Shown here: positions 47,820 to 57,632 of the stretch, in pieces
How positions within the stretch are numbered: position 1 is the first letter of the stretch
How the letters are laid out: the number at the start of each line of letters is the position of its first letter
Origin: Alcanivorax borkumensis SK2
GTDB taxonomy: Bacteria; Pseudomonadota; Gammaproteobacteria; Pseudomonadales; Alcanivoracaceae
Direction: 5' to 3'
DNA length: 64,000 nucleotides
NCBI RefSeq assembly: GCF_000009365.1
Contig: NC_008260.1
Span: 3,009,001-3,073,000 of the forward strand
Notes under the pieces: generated by a model
The model's input: the letters and a program-made list of their open reading frames with translations, nothing else
What the model was told of the DNA's origin: nothing
Databases searched by the model: none
Translations under genes and position numbers: made by a program

Positions 47820-48881
47820 ATGCGAATGATTACATTACTGGGGTTGCTGATAATCAGCGCACCATCCCTAGCCGCCGAAGCCTATTTCGCCGGTGGCTGT
47901 TTCTGGTGTACCGAGTCCGATTTTGAGCAACTGAACGGCGTTAGCGACGTTATCAGCGGGTATGCGGGTGGCGACGTCGCCAATCCCAGCTATCAACAAG
48001 TAGCCGCTGGCAGCACCGGGCACACCGAAGCCGTAAAGGTCATCTATGACCCCAAAGTGGTTAGCTACGACAACCTACTGACCTGGTTGTGGCGCCATAT
48101 CGACCCCACCGACGCCAACGGACAATTCGTGGACCGGGGCACCCAGTATCGCAGCGAAATTTTTTATCAAACCGATGAAGAAAAAGAGGCTGCTAAAGCA
48201 TCAAGGATGGAACTGGAAGAACGTGGCCCCTTTAAAAAACCCATCGTCACAGCAATCACCAAGCTAGATAGCTTTTATCCCGCGGAAGATTACCATCAGG
48301 ATTACTACAAAACCCACTCGCTCAAGTACAAGTATTACCGCTATCGATCCGGTCGCGACCAGTTTCTAAAAGAGCACTGGGATGATCCAGATCACCGCCC
48401 TTGGCTTGTAAAAGACGTAACACAATCCTGGCAGGGAGCAGATAAATTTGAGCGCCCAAGTGATTCGGATTTACAAAAAACGTTACCAAAACTGACCTAT
48501 AAGGTGACCCGTGAAGACGCCACCGAACGCGCTTTTCACAATCCCTATTGGGATAACAAAGAAAAAGGCATTTATGTGGATGTGATCAGTGGCGAGCCAC
48601 TCTTCTCTTCAACAGACAAGTACCAATCTGGCACAGGCTGGCCGAGCTTTACCCAACCTATAGATGAGGCCTTTATCACCGCTCATGAAGACAATACACT
48701 GTTCACCACTCGTACCGAAGTGCGCAGCCGCTACGCAGACTCGCATCTGGGCCATGTCTTTGATGACGGCCCAGCACCTACAGGCAAGCGATGGTGCATG
48801 AACTCTGCCGCAATGCGATTTGTTCCTCTGGAGGAAATGACCCAAAAGGGTTACGGAAAATATCTTTCCTATTTTCAATAG
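47820..48881 (+). CDS. msrAB: Bifunctional peptide methionine sulfoxide reductase MsrA-MsrB
   Basis: 353 residues with a likely signal peptide (1-18). The MsrA domain (20-190) has [15 protein letters not shown] with the catalytic cysteine, and [12 protein letters not shown]. The MsrB domain (about 205-345) has [13 protein letters not shown] and the active-site region [13 protein letters not shown]. The domains together reduce both sulfoxide isomers. The leader suggests repair of envelope proteins. MsrB zinc CxxC pairs are not evident, so it may be the zinc-free type. Confidence 0.93.
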   Translation: MRMITLLGLLIISAPSLAAEAYFAGGCFWCTESDFEQLNGVSDVISGYAGGDVANPSYQQVAAGSTGHTEAVKVIYDPKVVSYDNLLTWLWRHIDPTDANGQFVDRGTQYRSEIFYQTDEEKEAAKASRMELEERGPFKKPIVTAITKLDSFYPAEDYHQDYYKTHSLKYKYYRYRSGRDQFLKEHWDDPDHRPWLVKDVTQSWQGADKFERPSDSDLQKTLPKLTYKVTREDATERAFHNPYWDNKEKGIYVDVISGEPLFSSTDKYQSGTGWPSFTQPIDEAFITAHEDNTLFTTRTEVRSRYADSHLGHVFDDGPAPTGKRWCMNSAAMRFVPLEEMTQKGYGKYLSYFQ

Positions 48882-48888
48882 CGCACAT

Positions 48889-48916
48889 GAAAAGCGAGAA
48901 TTTTTTCTCGCTTTTC
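48889..48916. terminator. Intrinsic terminator between msrAB and the YedI-like gene
   Basis: A 12-bp perfect stem (48889-48900 with 48905-48916) capped by TTTT. It separates two convergent genes and has A-rich and T-rich ends for both directions. Confidence 0.8.
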
Positions 48917-48926
48917 CAATTTTTTC

Positions 48927-49859
48927 TTATTTTTGTCTCAAAAAATTAACGCCCTTTACTGCAAACAAAACAATGCTGCCAGCGACAATGCCCAGCACTA
49001 CATTTACAAGCATGGGCATCAAAACGCTTAGCACAGCGGCCATGGGAAAGGTCACCATTAGTTCGTCTATATAATGCAAAGTATCGTGACTCATTGGCAA
49101 GCCATGAAGCAAAATACCCCCGCCTACCAAGAACATAGCAGCCGTTCCTGCCACGGATAAAAACTTCATTAGTTTAGGAGAAAAACCAAGTAGCATCCCT
49201 CCTAAAAAAGACCGAATTTTTTCATTTTTTTCTTTACCCGATTCAATCAAATACAAACCCGCATCGTCTAACTTAACAATGCCAGCCACCAATCCATAAA
49301 CGCCGATGGTCATGGCCCCCGCGATAAGACTTATCACCATAATTTGCTGTAAAAAAGGCGCAGCCTGTACTGTTCCCAAAGCAATAACAATAATTTCTGC
49401 AGACAAGATAAAGTCCGTTCGAACAGCCCCTTTAATTTTATTTTTTTCAAAAGAGACCAAGTCCACTTTCGGGTCAATCATGGCTTGAATTCTTTCTTTA
49501 TGCTCTTGAGATTCTTCTGCTCCATGAAAAAATTTATGCGCTAGTTTTTCCACCCCTTCATAGCACAGGTAAGCGCCACCTAACATCAACAATGGAGTGA
49601 TCAACCAAGGCAAAAAAGCACTGATCAACAACGCCGAAGGAACCAGAATACATTTATTGCGCATGGAACCTTTAGCCACGGCCCACACCACAGGAAGCTC
49701 GCGTTCTGCACGCACGCCCGATGCCTGCTCCGCATTTAACGCCAAGTCATCGCCCAGCACCCCTGCGGTTTTCTTGGCTGCCACCTTGGTCATCACCGAC
49801 ACGTCATCAAGCACTGCGGCGATGTCATCCAGCAACATCAGTAAACTTGTTCCTGCCAC
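48927..49859 (-). CDS. DUF808/YedI family membrane protein
   Basis: 310 residues. The N-terminus SLLMLLDDIAAVLDDVSVMT and GVLGDDLALNAEQASGV are diagnostic for DUF808. Four to six hydrophobic helices follow. Function unknown; homologues sit in the inner membrane. Confidence 0.88.
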   Translation of the reverse strand: MAGTSLLMLLDDIAAVLDDVSVMTKVAAKKTAGVLGDDLALNAEQASGVRAERELPVVWAVAKGSMRNKCILVPSALLISAFLPWLITPLLMLGGAYLCYEGVEKLAHKFFHGAEESQEHKERIQAMIDPKVDLVSFEKNKIKGAVRTDFILSAEIIVIALGTVQAAPFLQQIMVISLIAGAMTIGVYGLVAGIVKLDDAGLYLIESGKEKNEKIRSFLGGMLLGFSPKLMKFLSVAGTAAMFLVGGGILLHGLPMSHDTLHYIDELMVTFPMAAVLSVLMPMLVNVVLGIVAGSIVLFAVKGVNFLRQK

Positions 49860-49905
49860 GTTATTTATCCTTAAAAAATAAATTTTTTTGAAGTCTAATT
49901 TTTAG

Positions 49906-51252
49906 TCACTTTACAAAATTCAACCTAGGCCGGTTAATGGTGATCGCGACAATGCCGACAATGGCCAGAACCCAGCAATAATGGATAGAACCGATTAACG
50001 CCAACGGTGAAAGCTTGGCAATGGAGCAGGCCAGCAACACTTGCGCCCCATAGGGAATTAAGCCTTGCACCACGCAGGAAAAAATATCCAGCATGCTGGC
50101 AGAACGGCGCAAGTCCACACCATGGTCAGTGGCAATATCACGGGCCATCTCCCCAGTCAGCACAATGGCCACGGTATTGTTGGCCACAAACACATTCGCA
50201 AACACCACCAGCAGGGCAATGCCCATTTCACCGGCACGTTGCAACGGCAGCCTAAGCCAGCGCGTCAAGCCATGAATGCGCTCAATAACCCAGCGGGTAC
50301 CGCCCTGGTCGGTCATCAGCTGAGACAAGCCGCCAATCAACATGGACAACAGCATGATCTCGAACATGCCTTGGAAGCCTTCATAGATCGCGCCGTTCAT
50401 GGTGGCCAGATTATAATCGTCCATCATCGCTATGCCGGTGGCGCCTGCAGCGACAATACCGATGATCAGTACCGCCAGTACATTAAGGCCGCTGAGTGCC
50501 AAACCAAACACCAACAGGTAAGGCACCACTAGAGCAACCTGAAAAGGTTTGCTCTCTACCTGGTGCTCACCACCGCCCAATACGATTAGCAAGCCCAGAG
50601 TCAGTAAGGCCGCCGGCACCGCAATCCAGATGTTGACCCGAAATTTGTCCTTCAACGACACACCCTGGCTACGTGTAGCCGCGATGGTGGTATCGGAGAT
50701 CATCGACAGGTTATCGCCAAACATGGCGCCACCCACCACCGCGCCCAACGCCAGTGACATGGGCAACCCGGTAGCGCCGGTAAAGCCGACCGCAATGGGA
50801 GCCGTTGCCGCAATGGTGCCCATGGACGTACCCATGGCGGTGGCTATAAAAGCAGAGATCAGAAATAGGGCAGGCAGCACCCACTGGGAAGGAATAATGC
50901 TCAGGCCAAGTTGGACAGTGGCCTCCACACTGCCAATGCTAACGCTGACACTGGCAAAGGCGCCGGCCAGCAGAAACACTAAACACATGAGAATAATGTT
51001 GGGGTGGCCGATCCCCGCCACCAGGCGCTCCACACTGGTATTTAATCGCTGCCCAGCCAATCGCGCCATCAACATGGACAACACAATAGCGACCATGGCC
51101 ACCACTGGCGCCTTTATCTGGTAGAAAGCAAAGTCAGTATCGGCAGCGGTGTAGTACAAGCCACTACCAAGAAACACCACCAGGAAAAACAACAAAGGGA
51201 GCAGCGGCCAAACGCGCCCAGAGGGCACAGCGTGGTTATGTGTGTTGGCCAT
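49906..51252 (-). CDS. Na+/H+ antiporter, NhaC family
   Basis: 448 residues with about 12 hydrophobic segments. ATAMGTSMGTIAATAPIAVG and GGAMFGDNLSMISDTTIAAT match the NhaC motifs, the second with the conserved acidic residues of the transport site. FANVFVANNTVAIVLTGEM is also conserved. Typical for sodium export or amino acid/malate exchange in marine bacteria. Confidence 0.88.
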   Translation of the reverse strand: MANTHNHAVPSGRVWPLLPLLFFLVVFLGSGLYYTAADTDFAFYQIKAPVVAMVAIVLSMLMARLAGQRLNTSVERLVAGIGHPNIILMCLVFLLAGAFASVSVSIGSVEATVQLGLSIIPSQWVLPALFLISAFIATAMGTSMGTIAATAPIAVGFTGATGLPMSLALGAVVGGAMFGDNLSMISDTTIAATRSQGVSLKDKFRVNIWIAVPAALLTLGLLIVLGGGEHQVESKPFQVALVVPYLLVFGLALSGLNVLAVLIIGIVAAGATGIAMMDDYNLATMNGAIYEGFQGMFEIMLLSMLIGGLSQLMTDQGGTRWVIERIHGLTRWLRLPLQRAGEMGIALLVVFANVFVANNTVAIVLTGEMARDIATDHGVDLRRSASMLDIFSCVVQGLIPYGAQVLLACSIAKLSPLALIGSIHYCWVLAIVGIVAITINRPRLNFVK

Positions 51253-51395
51253 GTAGGGGCGTCCCGATCAACCAATGATCGACCCAGTGTAGAGCTTCCG
51301 AGGCCATGTCGATAGCCGCCTTAACGTGCCATTAAAAAATCAATTAATGGCCACTTGCTGCGCACTCGCTCATCTTCTCTTTTATTTTCGTGGTG

Positions 51396-54074
51396 CTATA
51401 GAAGCCCGCGTAGCCTAGCTTCAGACACTGCCCGAACCCGGTTGGTTACTTTAAGTTCGCTGAAAATCTTTTTCAGATGCCATTTGACGGTATCCTCTGT
51501 TATAAGAAGCCGCTCAGCGATCTCTTTGTTCGTCATTCCACTGCTTACACATTTCAACAGAGAAATTTGCTTTATCGTAATGGTTGATTGGGTATTAGTG
51601 AGTTTAGGGCGGGCGTCAGCCTCTTCTTTTCTCACCTCGAGATCTTTTGTAGCGTTAGTCTCTGCGCTTTCTGGCAACGTATCAAAAAGATCCCGAGCAA
51701 TGGGGCTAAACGACATTAATGCTTCTTTAATCCAGTCTCGGGTAAAATAACAGCTTAAATGTTCCGTAAGCTGGTCGGCATCAATAATTGTGCGCTTCGC
51801 TAATTTTGATGAACCGAGGCCAAAAACCGCTAATGCCTGGCAATATTGGGCGGCGATCTTGGTTCTAGCGTCTGAAATTGCACTGGCGCTTTGTAATGCT
51901 TTTTTTGCATACTTTTCAGCAACACCAAACTGCTTTCCAAGCCTCAACCTATACATTGAATTGACTAGCGCAATACGTGCGCGAATGGCTTGGTTTTGAT
52001 TTGGCAAAAATGTCAGCTCACTCTCATCAGGAAGTATCGGCGGCTCTAATTCCTCATCGTTTATAAGCGTAAACTCAGCCAGCTGTATTTTAGCTAGCAT
52101 GTTAAGTCGAGGTAGGTCTCTTTCGCAGGCAGCTATCCGGGTTTGCTCCAATATGGCCATAGCCCTATCTCTTAACCCTTGCTGGTACAGGAAACTACTG
52201 AACGTTTGCGTGCAACCCCATAAAATATCTGTAACACCATAGTTTAATGCGAAGTTGAATGACTCTTCCGCAGACTCATAACTAATTAGGCTAGGGCTTT
52301 TCTCGTGCAGAATTTGCAATTCAAGGGAGCCAAGCATTTTATTTAAAAATGTTTTTGACACCCCCATCTTCTCTGCTGTTTTATTGGCTTCAAGTAATAT
52401 ACTCATTGCATGAGCGATATCACCTTTAAATATTTCAGCCTGAAGTTCTGCCGTTTTAAGCCAAACAAAAGCGTAGTGTTGATTGGAAGACTGATTGGCT
52501 ACCGCTCCCCTGTGTAATAATTGCTCTAAATCCTCAAAGCGACGATCACTGGAAGCAATGTATGCTTGGCACGTAAGCGCCGCTCCCTTGCCGACCATGT
52601 TACGCTCGCCGAAAGTATCAATCCATTGCTGGCAGAGGGTTTGGCTTTGCGCAAATTGATCCTGTGTCGCTTTTCCTACCGCGTCGACCAGCTTCCGCCA
52701 TCCTTTTTCATCAAGGTTGTCTAAACCTCTGCTGCAGGACTCCGTGGAGCTTGCCAGTATTTTTTCTGCTTGCCGAGCTTGCTGGCTGAAATACAAGATC
52801 CAAGCATAGCTGATGCTTAAGGACGCGATTTTTTTTATCGTTCGAACCGGCACTTTTTCGAACCATGTTCGAAGCACCTCTATTTCGCCTTGCCTGAGTG
52901 CTACGTCTAAGATAATGCTATCGCTTACCGCTCGAGCCCAGCTGTGATCGCTCGCCTCCTGAGCGGCATTGATTGAATGGAGATACTCACCCCTACGCCA
53001 ATGCCAAAATGCGACACGCTTTAGCACATATGAGCGACGCTCTCGCTGAATAGAATCAAACAAACCACGCAAATACTCTCTTAGCACCGGGTGCATAACC
53101 ATGCACTCTCTGGAAGATTCTGTGGGGGTAAAGAGCGCATAATTTTCATTAATAAACGGAATTTCTTTATGGGCCTCTTCTGTTTTATATACGTAGTCGT
53201 AGCAGGCAACGCTGATCTCTTCCAGCATTGCGGCTTTGCAAATAAATTCCCGTGTATTATTTGGCAGCGCGTTGAGTAGATTGTTTCTGAAATACGAACG
53301 GGTTTCCGGCCAGGTCGCAGCGGGGAGGTTTGGATTTGAAGTGTGGCACATAAGCCCAACAAGTGCGGGCCATCCACCAGTAGCCTCTATAACATTTTTA
53401 GCCTTGGCGCTATGCATTCCCGGCAACTCACATACTTCCTCTTCTGTGAAGACAAGGTCATGCGCGCCATATGTCACCACACCCGCCATCATAGACAAGC
53501 GCGCCAACGCTCCAGCATTACTGGGCGCAATATAAAATTTCACATTATTGGGGGTTTCGCATATTAAATTCTCAACCAGGCCCACGCCATGCTCAGCCTC
53601 CCCAATGCCATCTATGCAAATTTTTATCGGATTTTTAGCATTACACAGCGTATCTCGAAGTGACTCAATGATGTCATCATTACTTTGAATAACGCTCCAG
53701 GGTTCACGGCCTTTAATTTGATATAAAATTAACGCAGCCAACAAAGAATCCGTAATTTCACCGGAGCCAGGATACGATCGCGTATTGATATAGGCGACGC
53801 CCCCCTCCTCTCGGCCCTGAGTGCCCGCCTCGAAAGCAACTTGCACAGACTTGCCATAACCTAAAGGGGCCCGGTAAAGAATAACTTTTGATTCGGACTC
53901 GGCAGAGGCTTTCAGGCGACCGCGCTCTATGCACCCTTGAGTAATAAAACGCTGCCGGGCCCACATCCGGTCAGACATTCTAAGGCACCAGTTTTCCAAG
54001 TTATCGCACAGCATGGCAACAAGACCCCCTGTTGCATCTCCTCCAAAGACCTGCGTACTAAGGGATGAATGCAT
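51396..54074 (-). CDS. alkS: AlkS, MalT/LuxR-type activator of the alk genes
   Basis: 892 residues from ATG 54074. Starts at 54149, 54014 and 53978 are also possible and none has a strong ribosome-binding site. RAPLGYGKS is the P-loop of a MalT-type NTPase (STAND) domain. A long helical repeat region follows (about 350-800). A LuxR helix-turn-helix ends the protein, with SSGMTNKEIAERLLITEDTV then KWHLKKIF. Such proteins bind an inducer, form oligomers with ATP and activate promoters. Its place divergent from alkB strongly indicates AlkS, the n-alkane-responsive regulator. Confidence 0.9.
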   Translation of the reverse strand: MHSSLSTQVFGGDATGGLVAMLCDNLENWCLRMSDRMWARQRFITQGCIERGRLKASAESESKVILYRAPLGYGKSVQVAFEAGTQGREEGGVAYINTRSYPGSGEITDSLLAALILYQIKGREPWSVIQSNDDIIESLRDTLCNAKNPIKICIDGIGEAEHGVGLVENLICETPNNVKFYIAPSNAGALARLSMMAGVVTYGAHDLVFTEEEVCELPGMHSAKAKNVIEATGGWPALVGLMCHTSNPNLPAATWPETRSYFRNNLLNALPNNTREFICKAAMLEEISVACYDYVYKTEEAHKEIPFINENYALFTPTESSRECMVMHPVLREYLRGLFDSIQRERRSYVLKRVAFWHWRRGEYLHSINAAQEASDHSWARAVSDSIILDVALRQGEIEVLRTWFEKVPVRTIKKIASLSISYAWILYFSQQARQAEKILASSTESCSRGLDNLDEKGWRKLVDAVGKATQDQFAQSQTLCQQWIDTFGERNMVGKGAALTCQAYIASSDRRFEDLEQLLHRGAVANQSSNQHYAFVWLKTAELQAEIFKGDIAHAMSILLEANKTAEKMGVSKTFLNKMLGSLELQILHEKSPSLISYESAEESFNFALNYGVTDILWGCTQTFSSFLYQQGLRDRAMAILEQTRIAACERDLPRLNMLAKIQLAEFTLINDEELEPPILPDESELTFLPNQNQAIRARIALVNSMYRLRLGKQFGVAEKYAKKALQSASAISDARTKIAAQYCQALAVFGLGSSKLAKRTIIDADQLTEHLSCYFTRDWIKEALMSFSPIARDLFDTLPESAETNATKDLEVRKEEADARPKLTNTQSTITIKQISLLKCVSSGMTNKEIAERLLITEDTVKWHLKKIFSELKVTNRVRAVSEARLRGLL

Positions 54075-54097
54075 ATTGATATTATGTACAGAGCAAA

Positions 54098-54117
54098 AAC
54101 TACCCTTTGGAGTAGTT
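54098..54117. promoter_or_regulatory. Inverted repeat in the alkS-alkB intergenic region, candidate AlkS site
   Basis: AACTAC-CCTTTGGA-GTAGTT: perfect 6-bp arms around an 8-base spacer, between the divergent genes and about 125 bp before the alkB start. A LuxR-type dimer site is the natural reading, but no experimental consensus was compared. Confidence 0.45.
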
Positions 54118-54241
54118 GTTTGGCCTCTATTTCTAGCTAACCCTACCACTGCCTACAACCTACAACTCGTCCGCTCACCAACATTACGCGGTGTCGCACA
54201 GCCTGTAGAAACAATCAATATGATAAAACAAGGTGATCCTA

Positions 54242-55456
54242 ATGTCAGAGAACATTTTAACCGAGCCCCCACGAAGTGATGCTGATAATGAGGGTTATGT
54301 GGACCGAAAGCGCCACTTGTGGATTCTTTCTGTACTGTGGCCAGCAACACCAATAATTGGCCTATATCTCGTATCCCAAACAGGGTGGAGTATATGGTAC
54401 GGATTAGTATTAATCCTATGGTACGGCCTAGTCCCTTTGATCGACACCATGCTTGGCGAGGATTATTCCAACCCTCCTGAATCCGTTGTTCCTAAGCTTG
54501 AACAAGACCGTTACTACAAAGTTTTAACGTACTTAACCGTTCCTATTCATTATGCAGCGTTGATTATAAGTGCCTGGTGGGTATCTACCCAACCAATAGG
54601 GGTATTCGAGTTTTTAGCTCTCGCCCTTTCTTTGGGCATTGTTAATGGACTGGCACTCAACACAGGCCATGAACTCGGGCATAAAAAAGAAACCTTTGAC
54701 CGCTGGATGGCCAAGCTTGTACTGGCCGTGGTCGGATATGGTCACTTCTTCATTGAACACAATAAAGGGCATCATCGTGACGTAGCAACACCGATGGACC
54801 CGGCTACATCCCGCATGGGCGAATCTATTTATACGTTTTCACTGCGTGAAATTCCTGGTGCCTTTAAACGGGCATGGGGCTTGGAAGAGCAGCGCCTCAG
54901 CCGTTGCGGCAAAAGCGTATGGAGCCTAGATAATGAAGTCTTACAGCCTATGATTTTGACGGTAGTGCTTTATGCCGCATTGCTGGCATTTTTCGGTCCT
55001 TTAATGCTCATCTTTTTGCCCATTCAAATGGCCTTCGGCTGGTGGCAGCTGACCAGTGCCAATTATATTGAGCACTACGGACTGCTGCGTGAAAAGCTGC
55101 CGAACGGGCGTTACGAGCATCAAAAACCCCATCATTCATGGAATTCAAACCATGTAATGTCGAACCTCATCCTGTTTCATCTGCAACGTCATTCAGATCA
55201 CCATGCGCATCCTACAAGATCTTATCAATCACTTAGGGACTTCAGCGACCTTCCCACCCTGCCTACGGGCTACCCTGGGATGTTCTTCGTCGCATTCTTT
55301 CCCTCCTGGTTTCGTTCACTAATGGATGATCGGGTGATGGAGTGGGCGCACGGAGACATTAATAAGATCCAGATTCAGCCGGGAATGCGTGAATTCTATG
55401 AGCAAAAATTTGGAGTAAAGGGTTCGGAGTCACCCGATACAACCGTTGCCAAATAA
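54242..55456 (+). CDS. alkB: Alkane 1-monooxygenase AlkB
   Basis: 404 residues from ATG 54242 with AAGGTG upstream; a GTG three codons earlier is less likely. Six hydrophobic helices are followed by the eight-histidine di-iron site: HELGHKK, EHNKGHHRDVATP and LQRHSDHHAHPTRSYQ. NYIEHYGL is the AlkB signature. It hydroxylates terminal carbons of medium-chain n-alkanes with O2 in the inner membrane, taking electrons from rubredoxin. A position-55-type residue deciding chain length was not assigned. First gene of alkBGHJ. Confidence 0.97.
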   Translation: MSENILTEPPRSDADNEGYVDRKRHLWILSVLWPATPIIGLYLVSQTGWSIWYGLVLILWYGLVPLIDTMLGEDYSNPPESVVPKLEQDRYYKVLTYLTVPIHYAALIISAWWVSTQPIGVFEFLALALSLGIVNGLALNTGHELGHKKETFDRWMAKLVLAVVGYGHFFIEHNKGHHRDVATPMDPATSRMGESIYTFSLREIPGAFKRAWGLEEQRLSRCGKSVWSLDNEVLQPMILTVVLYAALLAFFGPLMLIFLPIQMAFGWWQLTSANYIEHYGLLREKLPNGRYEHQKPHHSWNSNHVMSNLILFHLQRHSDHHAHPTRSYQSLRDFSDLPTLPTGYPGMFFVAFFPSWFRSLMDDRVMEWAHGDINKIQIQPGMREFYEQKFGVKGSESPDTTVAK

Positions 55457-55507
55457 TCGCCAACAGAAATCCATCTATTAAAGCTCGTGCTTTCACACTT
55501 TGAGGAA

Positions 55508-55535
55508 CAGCGCCCGGCGTGTACGTCGGGCGCCA
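55508..55535 (+). other. Intercistronic hairpin between alkB and alkG
   Basis: GCGCCCGGCG (55510-55519) pairs with CGTCGGGCGC (55524-55533), one G-T pair, loop TGTA, without a T run. It may stabilise the 3' end of alkB mRNA after processing rather than terminate. Confidence 0.5.
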
Positions 55536-55574
55536 TTAACTAAAGACAATAATATTGGTTCAAAGGTGCTTTAA

Positions 55575-56099
55575 ATGGCTAAATATCAATGCCCCGATTG
55601 CGAATATATATACGATGAAGTCGCTGGCCACCCACACGAAGGCTTCCCCCCAGGAACGTCTTGGGAAACGATTCCTGAAGAGTGGGCCTGCCCAGACTGT
55701 GCAGTAAGGGATAAAGCTGACTTCGTAGTAATAGAATCCGGTTCCGCGTCCCCGGCGTCTGGCGCGGCCACCCCAGAAGTGCGCACTGCTACCACCCCAC
55801 CTAAGGCAGAGGCTTCACCTCAAAAATCAACGGGGGCCTCGACTCCTTCAGCTAACAATAAAGCCAAAGCAAAGGCTAAAGCCAAACCCGCACGGGCAAA
55901 ATCGTCTAAAGACTCCACCGGCAAAGAGACCACCTTTCGTAAATGGATCTGTATCACTTGCGGTCACATTTATGATGAAGCTCTTGGCGATGAAACTGAA
56001 GGGTTCGCGCCAGGCACTCTTTTTGAAGATATCCCGGACGATTGGTGCTGTCCCGACTGTGGTGCCACAAAAGAGGACTATGTCCTCCATGAAGATTAG
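55575..56099 (+). CDS. alkG: Two-domain rubredoxin AlkG
   Basis: 174 residues with two rubredoxin domains joined by a long Ala/Lys/Pro-rich linker. Domain 1 (1-55) has YQCPDCEYIYDE and CPDCAVRDKADF; the extra residue after its second CxxC marks the AlkG1 type. Domain 2 (about 118-174) has WICITCGHIYDEALGDETEG and CPDCGATKEDY, the AlkG2 type that passes electrons to AlkB in characterised systems. Carries electrons from a rubredoxin reductase (no alkT in this window) to the hydroxylase. Confidence 0.96.
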   Translation: MAKYQCPDCEYIYDEVAGHPHEGFPPGTSWETIPEEWACPDCAVRDKADFVVIESGSASPASGAATPEVRTATTPPKAEASPQKSTGASTPSANNKAKAKAKAKPARAKSSKDSTGKETTFRKWICITCGHIYDEALGDETEGFAPGTLFEDIPDDWCCPDCGATKEDYVLHED

Positions 56100-56150
56100 C
56101 CATCAGGCTCATAATAACGATAGGCTCATTCGGCAAGAGGTAATTTCATC

Positions 56151-57605
56151 ATGAAGATTGCTAATCTGGCTGAGGTTGGTGCGACTAACGCGCCAACCGC
56201 CGATACAATTGATTCCGTCTTTTCTGCATTACAGCGGGCGCAACTTGCGCGCCGTGCTAGTTTCACTCTGGATGTTCGAATAGCGCAGCTTAATAAGTTG
56301 CGAGATTCGCTCAAACGCCACGAATCAAACATTATTGCCGCGTGTGCAGCAGACTTTAAAAAACCTGCGCCTGAAGTCAAATTAACTGAACTCCTCCCGG
56401 TACTTCAGGAAATTCGACATGCAAAAAAACATTTGCGCAAATGGATGCGTCCCAAATGGGCGCCCGCCTCCATTGGTGTATTAGGTACAAAGTCCCATGT
56501 CCGGCCGGAGCCAAAGGGTGTGTGCTTAATTATTGCGCCCTGGAATTATCCTCTCAATCTTGCACTAGGCCCTCTAGTATCAGCGTTAGCTGCCGGCAAC
56601 AGCGTCATCATCAAACCCTCGGAAATGACGCCACACACCTCTAAAGTCATTGCCAACATTGTCGCCGAAACCTTCCCGCCTGACTTAGTCAGCGTGATTG
56701 AAGGCGACGCTGCTGTATCACAAAAACTGTTAGCCCTGCCCTTCGACCACATATTTTTCACAGGCAGCCCTGCGGTAGGCAAGGTAGTTATGGAAGCTGC
56801 CGCCAAGAACCTCTGCTCGGTAACACTCGAGCTGGGAGGGAAATCGCCTACCGTTGTAGGCCCAAATGCTAATATAAAGAAGGCCGCAAGAAACATTGTT
56901 TGGGGTAAGTTCGCTAATAACGGCCAAACCTGCATTGCTCCAGATCATGTTTTTGTGCACAGCAATATTGCAGCGCAATTCAACCAAGCGCTTCAAAAAG
57001 AAATTGGCCGCGTTTACGGAAAAACGCTTGAAGCTCAAAAATCTACCGCTGACTATTGTCGAATAGTAAACAGGCGTCACTTTCAGCGAATTTCAAACCT
57101 AATAGATGACGCAAAATCTAAAGGGGCGAAAATTTTTGAAGGCGGGGCTATAGATACTGATCAAAACTTTATCGCTCCCACATTGATTACAAATGTATCC
57201 AACGATATGGACATCACACGGGAAGAGCTATTCGGCCCTATTCTGCCCATTATTGAATACGATGATATCGATTCGGTTATTGAACAAATCAACGACAACC
57301 CTAAGCCTCTCGCGCTTTATATATTTGATGAAGATAAATCCTTTGCTAAACATATTGTTGAGCAAACAAGTTCAGGGGCTGTGGGAATTAACCTAACGGT
57401 GGTGCATTTTCTACATCCGAATCTTCCGTTCGGTGGAGTCAATCATTCAGGGATCGGAGCGGCGCATGGCGAATATGGCTTCCGTTCATTTTCACACGAT
57501 AAGGTTTTGATGGAGGACAGGCATTCTCTTATCCATCTCCTTTTCCCTCCCTACACTGGCTGGGTTCGGCAGCTTATAAATGCTGCTGTTCGTATTTTAG
57601 GCTGA
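56151..57605 (+). CDS. alkH: Aldehyde dehydrogenase AlkH
   Basis: 484 residues. [13 protein letters not shown] and [16 protein letters not shown] hold the catalytic glutamate and cysteine of class-3-like aldehyde dehydrogenases. [20 protein letters not shown] contributes the NAD-binding region. The C-terminal hydrophobic tail ([17 protein letters not shown]) suggests membrane binding as in fatty aldehyde dehydrogenases. Oxidises fatty aldehydes made by AlkJ to fatty acids. Confidence 0.95.
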   Translation: MKIANLAEVGATNAPTADTIDSVFSALQRAQLARRASFTLDVRIAQLNKLRDSLKRHESNIIAACAADFKKPAPEVKLTELLPVLQEIRHAKKHLRKWMRPKWAPASIGVLGTKSHVRPEPKGVCLIIAPWNYPLNLALGPLVSALAAGNSVIIKPSEMTPHTSKVIANIVAETFPPDLVSVIEGDAAVSQKLLALPFDHIFFTGSPAVGKVVMEAAAKNLCSVTLELGGKSPTVVGPNANIKKAARNIVWGKFANNGQTCIAPDHVFVHSNIAAQFNQALQKEIGRVYGKTLEAQKSTADYCRIVNRRHFQRISNLIDDAKSKGAKIFEGGAIDTDQNFIAPTLITNVSNDMDITREELFGPILPIIEYDDIDSVIEQINDNPKPLALYIFDEDKSFAKHIVEQTSSGAVGINLTVVHFLHPNLPFGGVNHSGIGAAHGEYGFRSFSHDKVLMEDRHSLIHLLFPPYTGWVRQLINAAVRILG

Positions 57606-57632
57606 GTATTAACAAATAATAAGAGAGTTATT

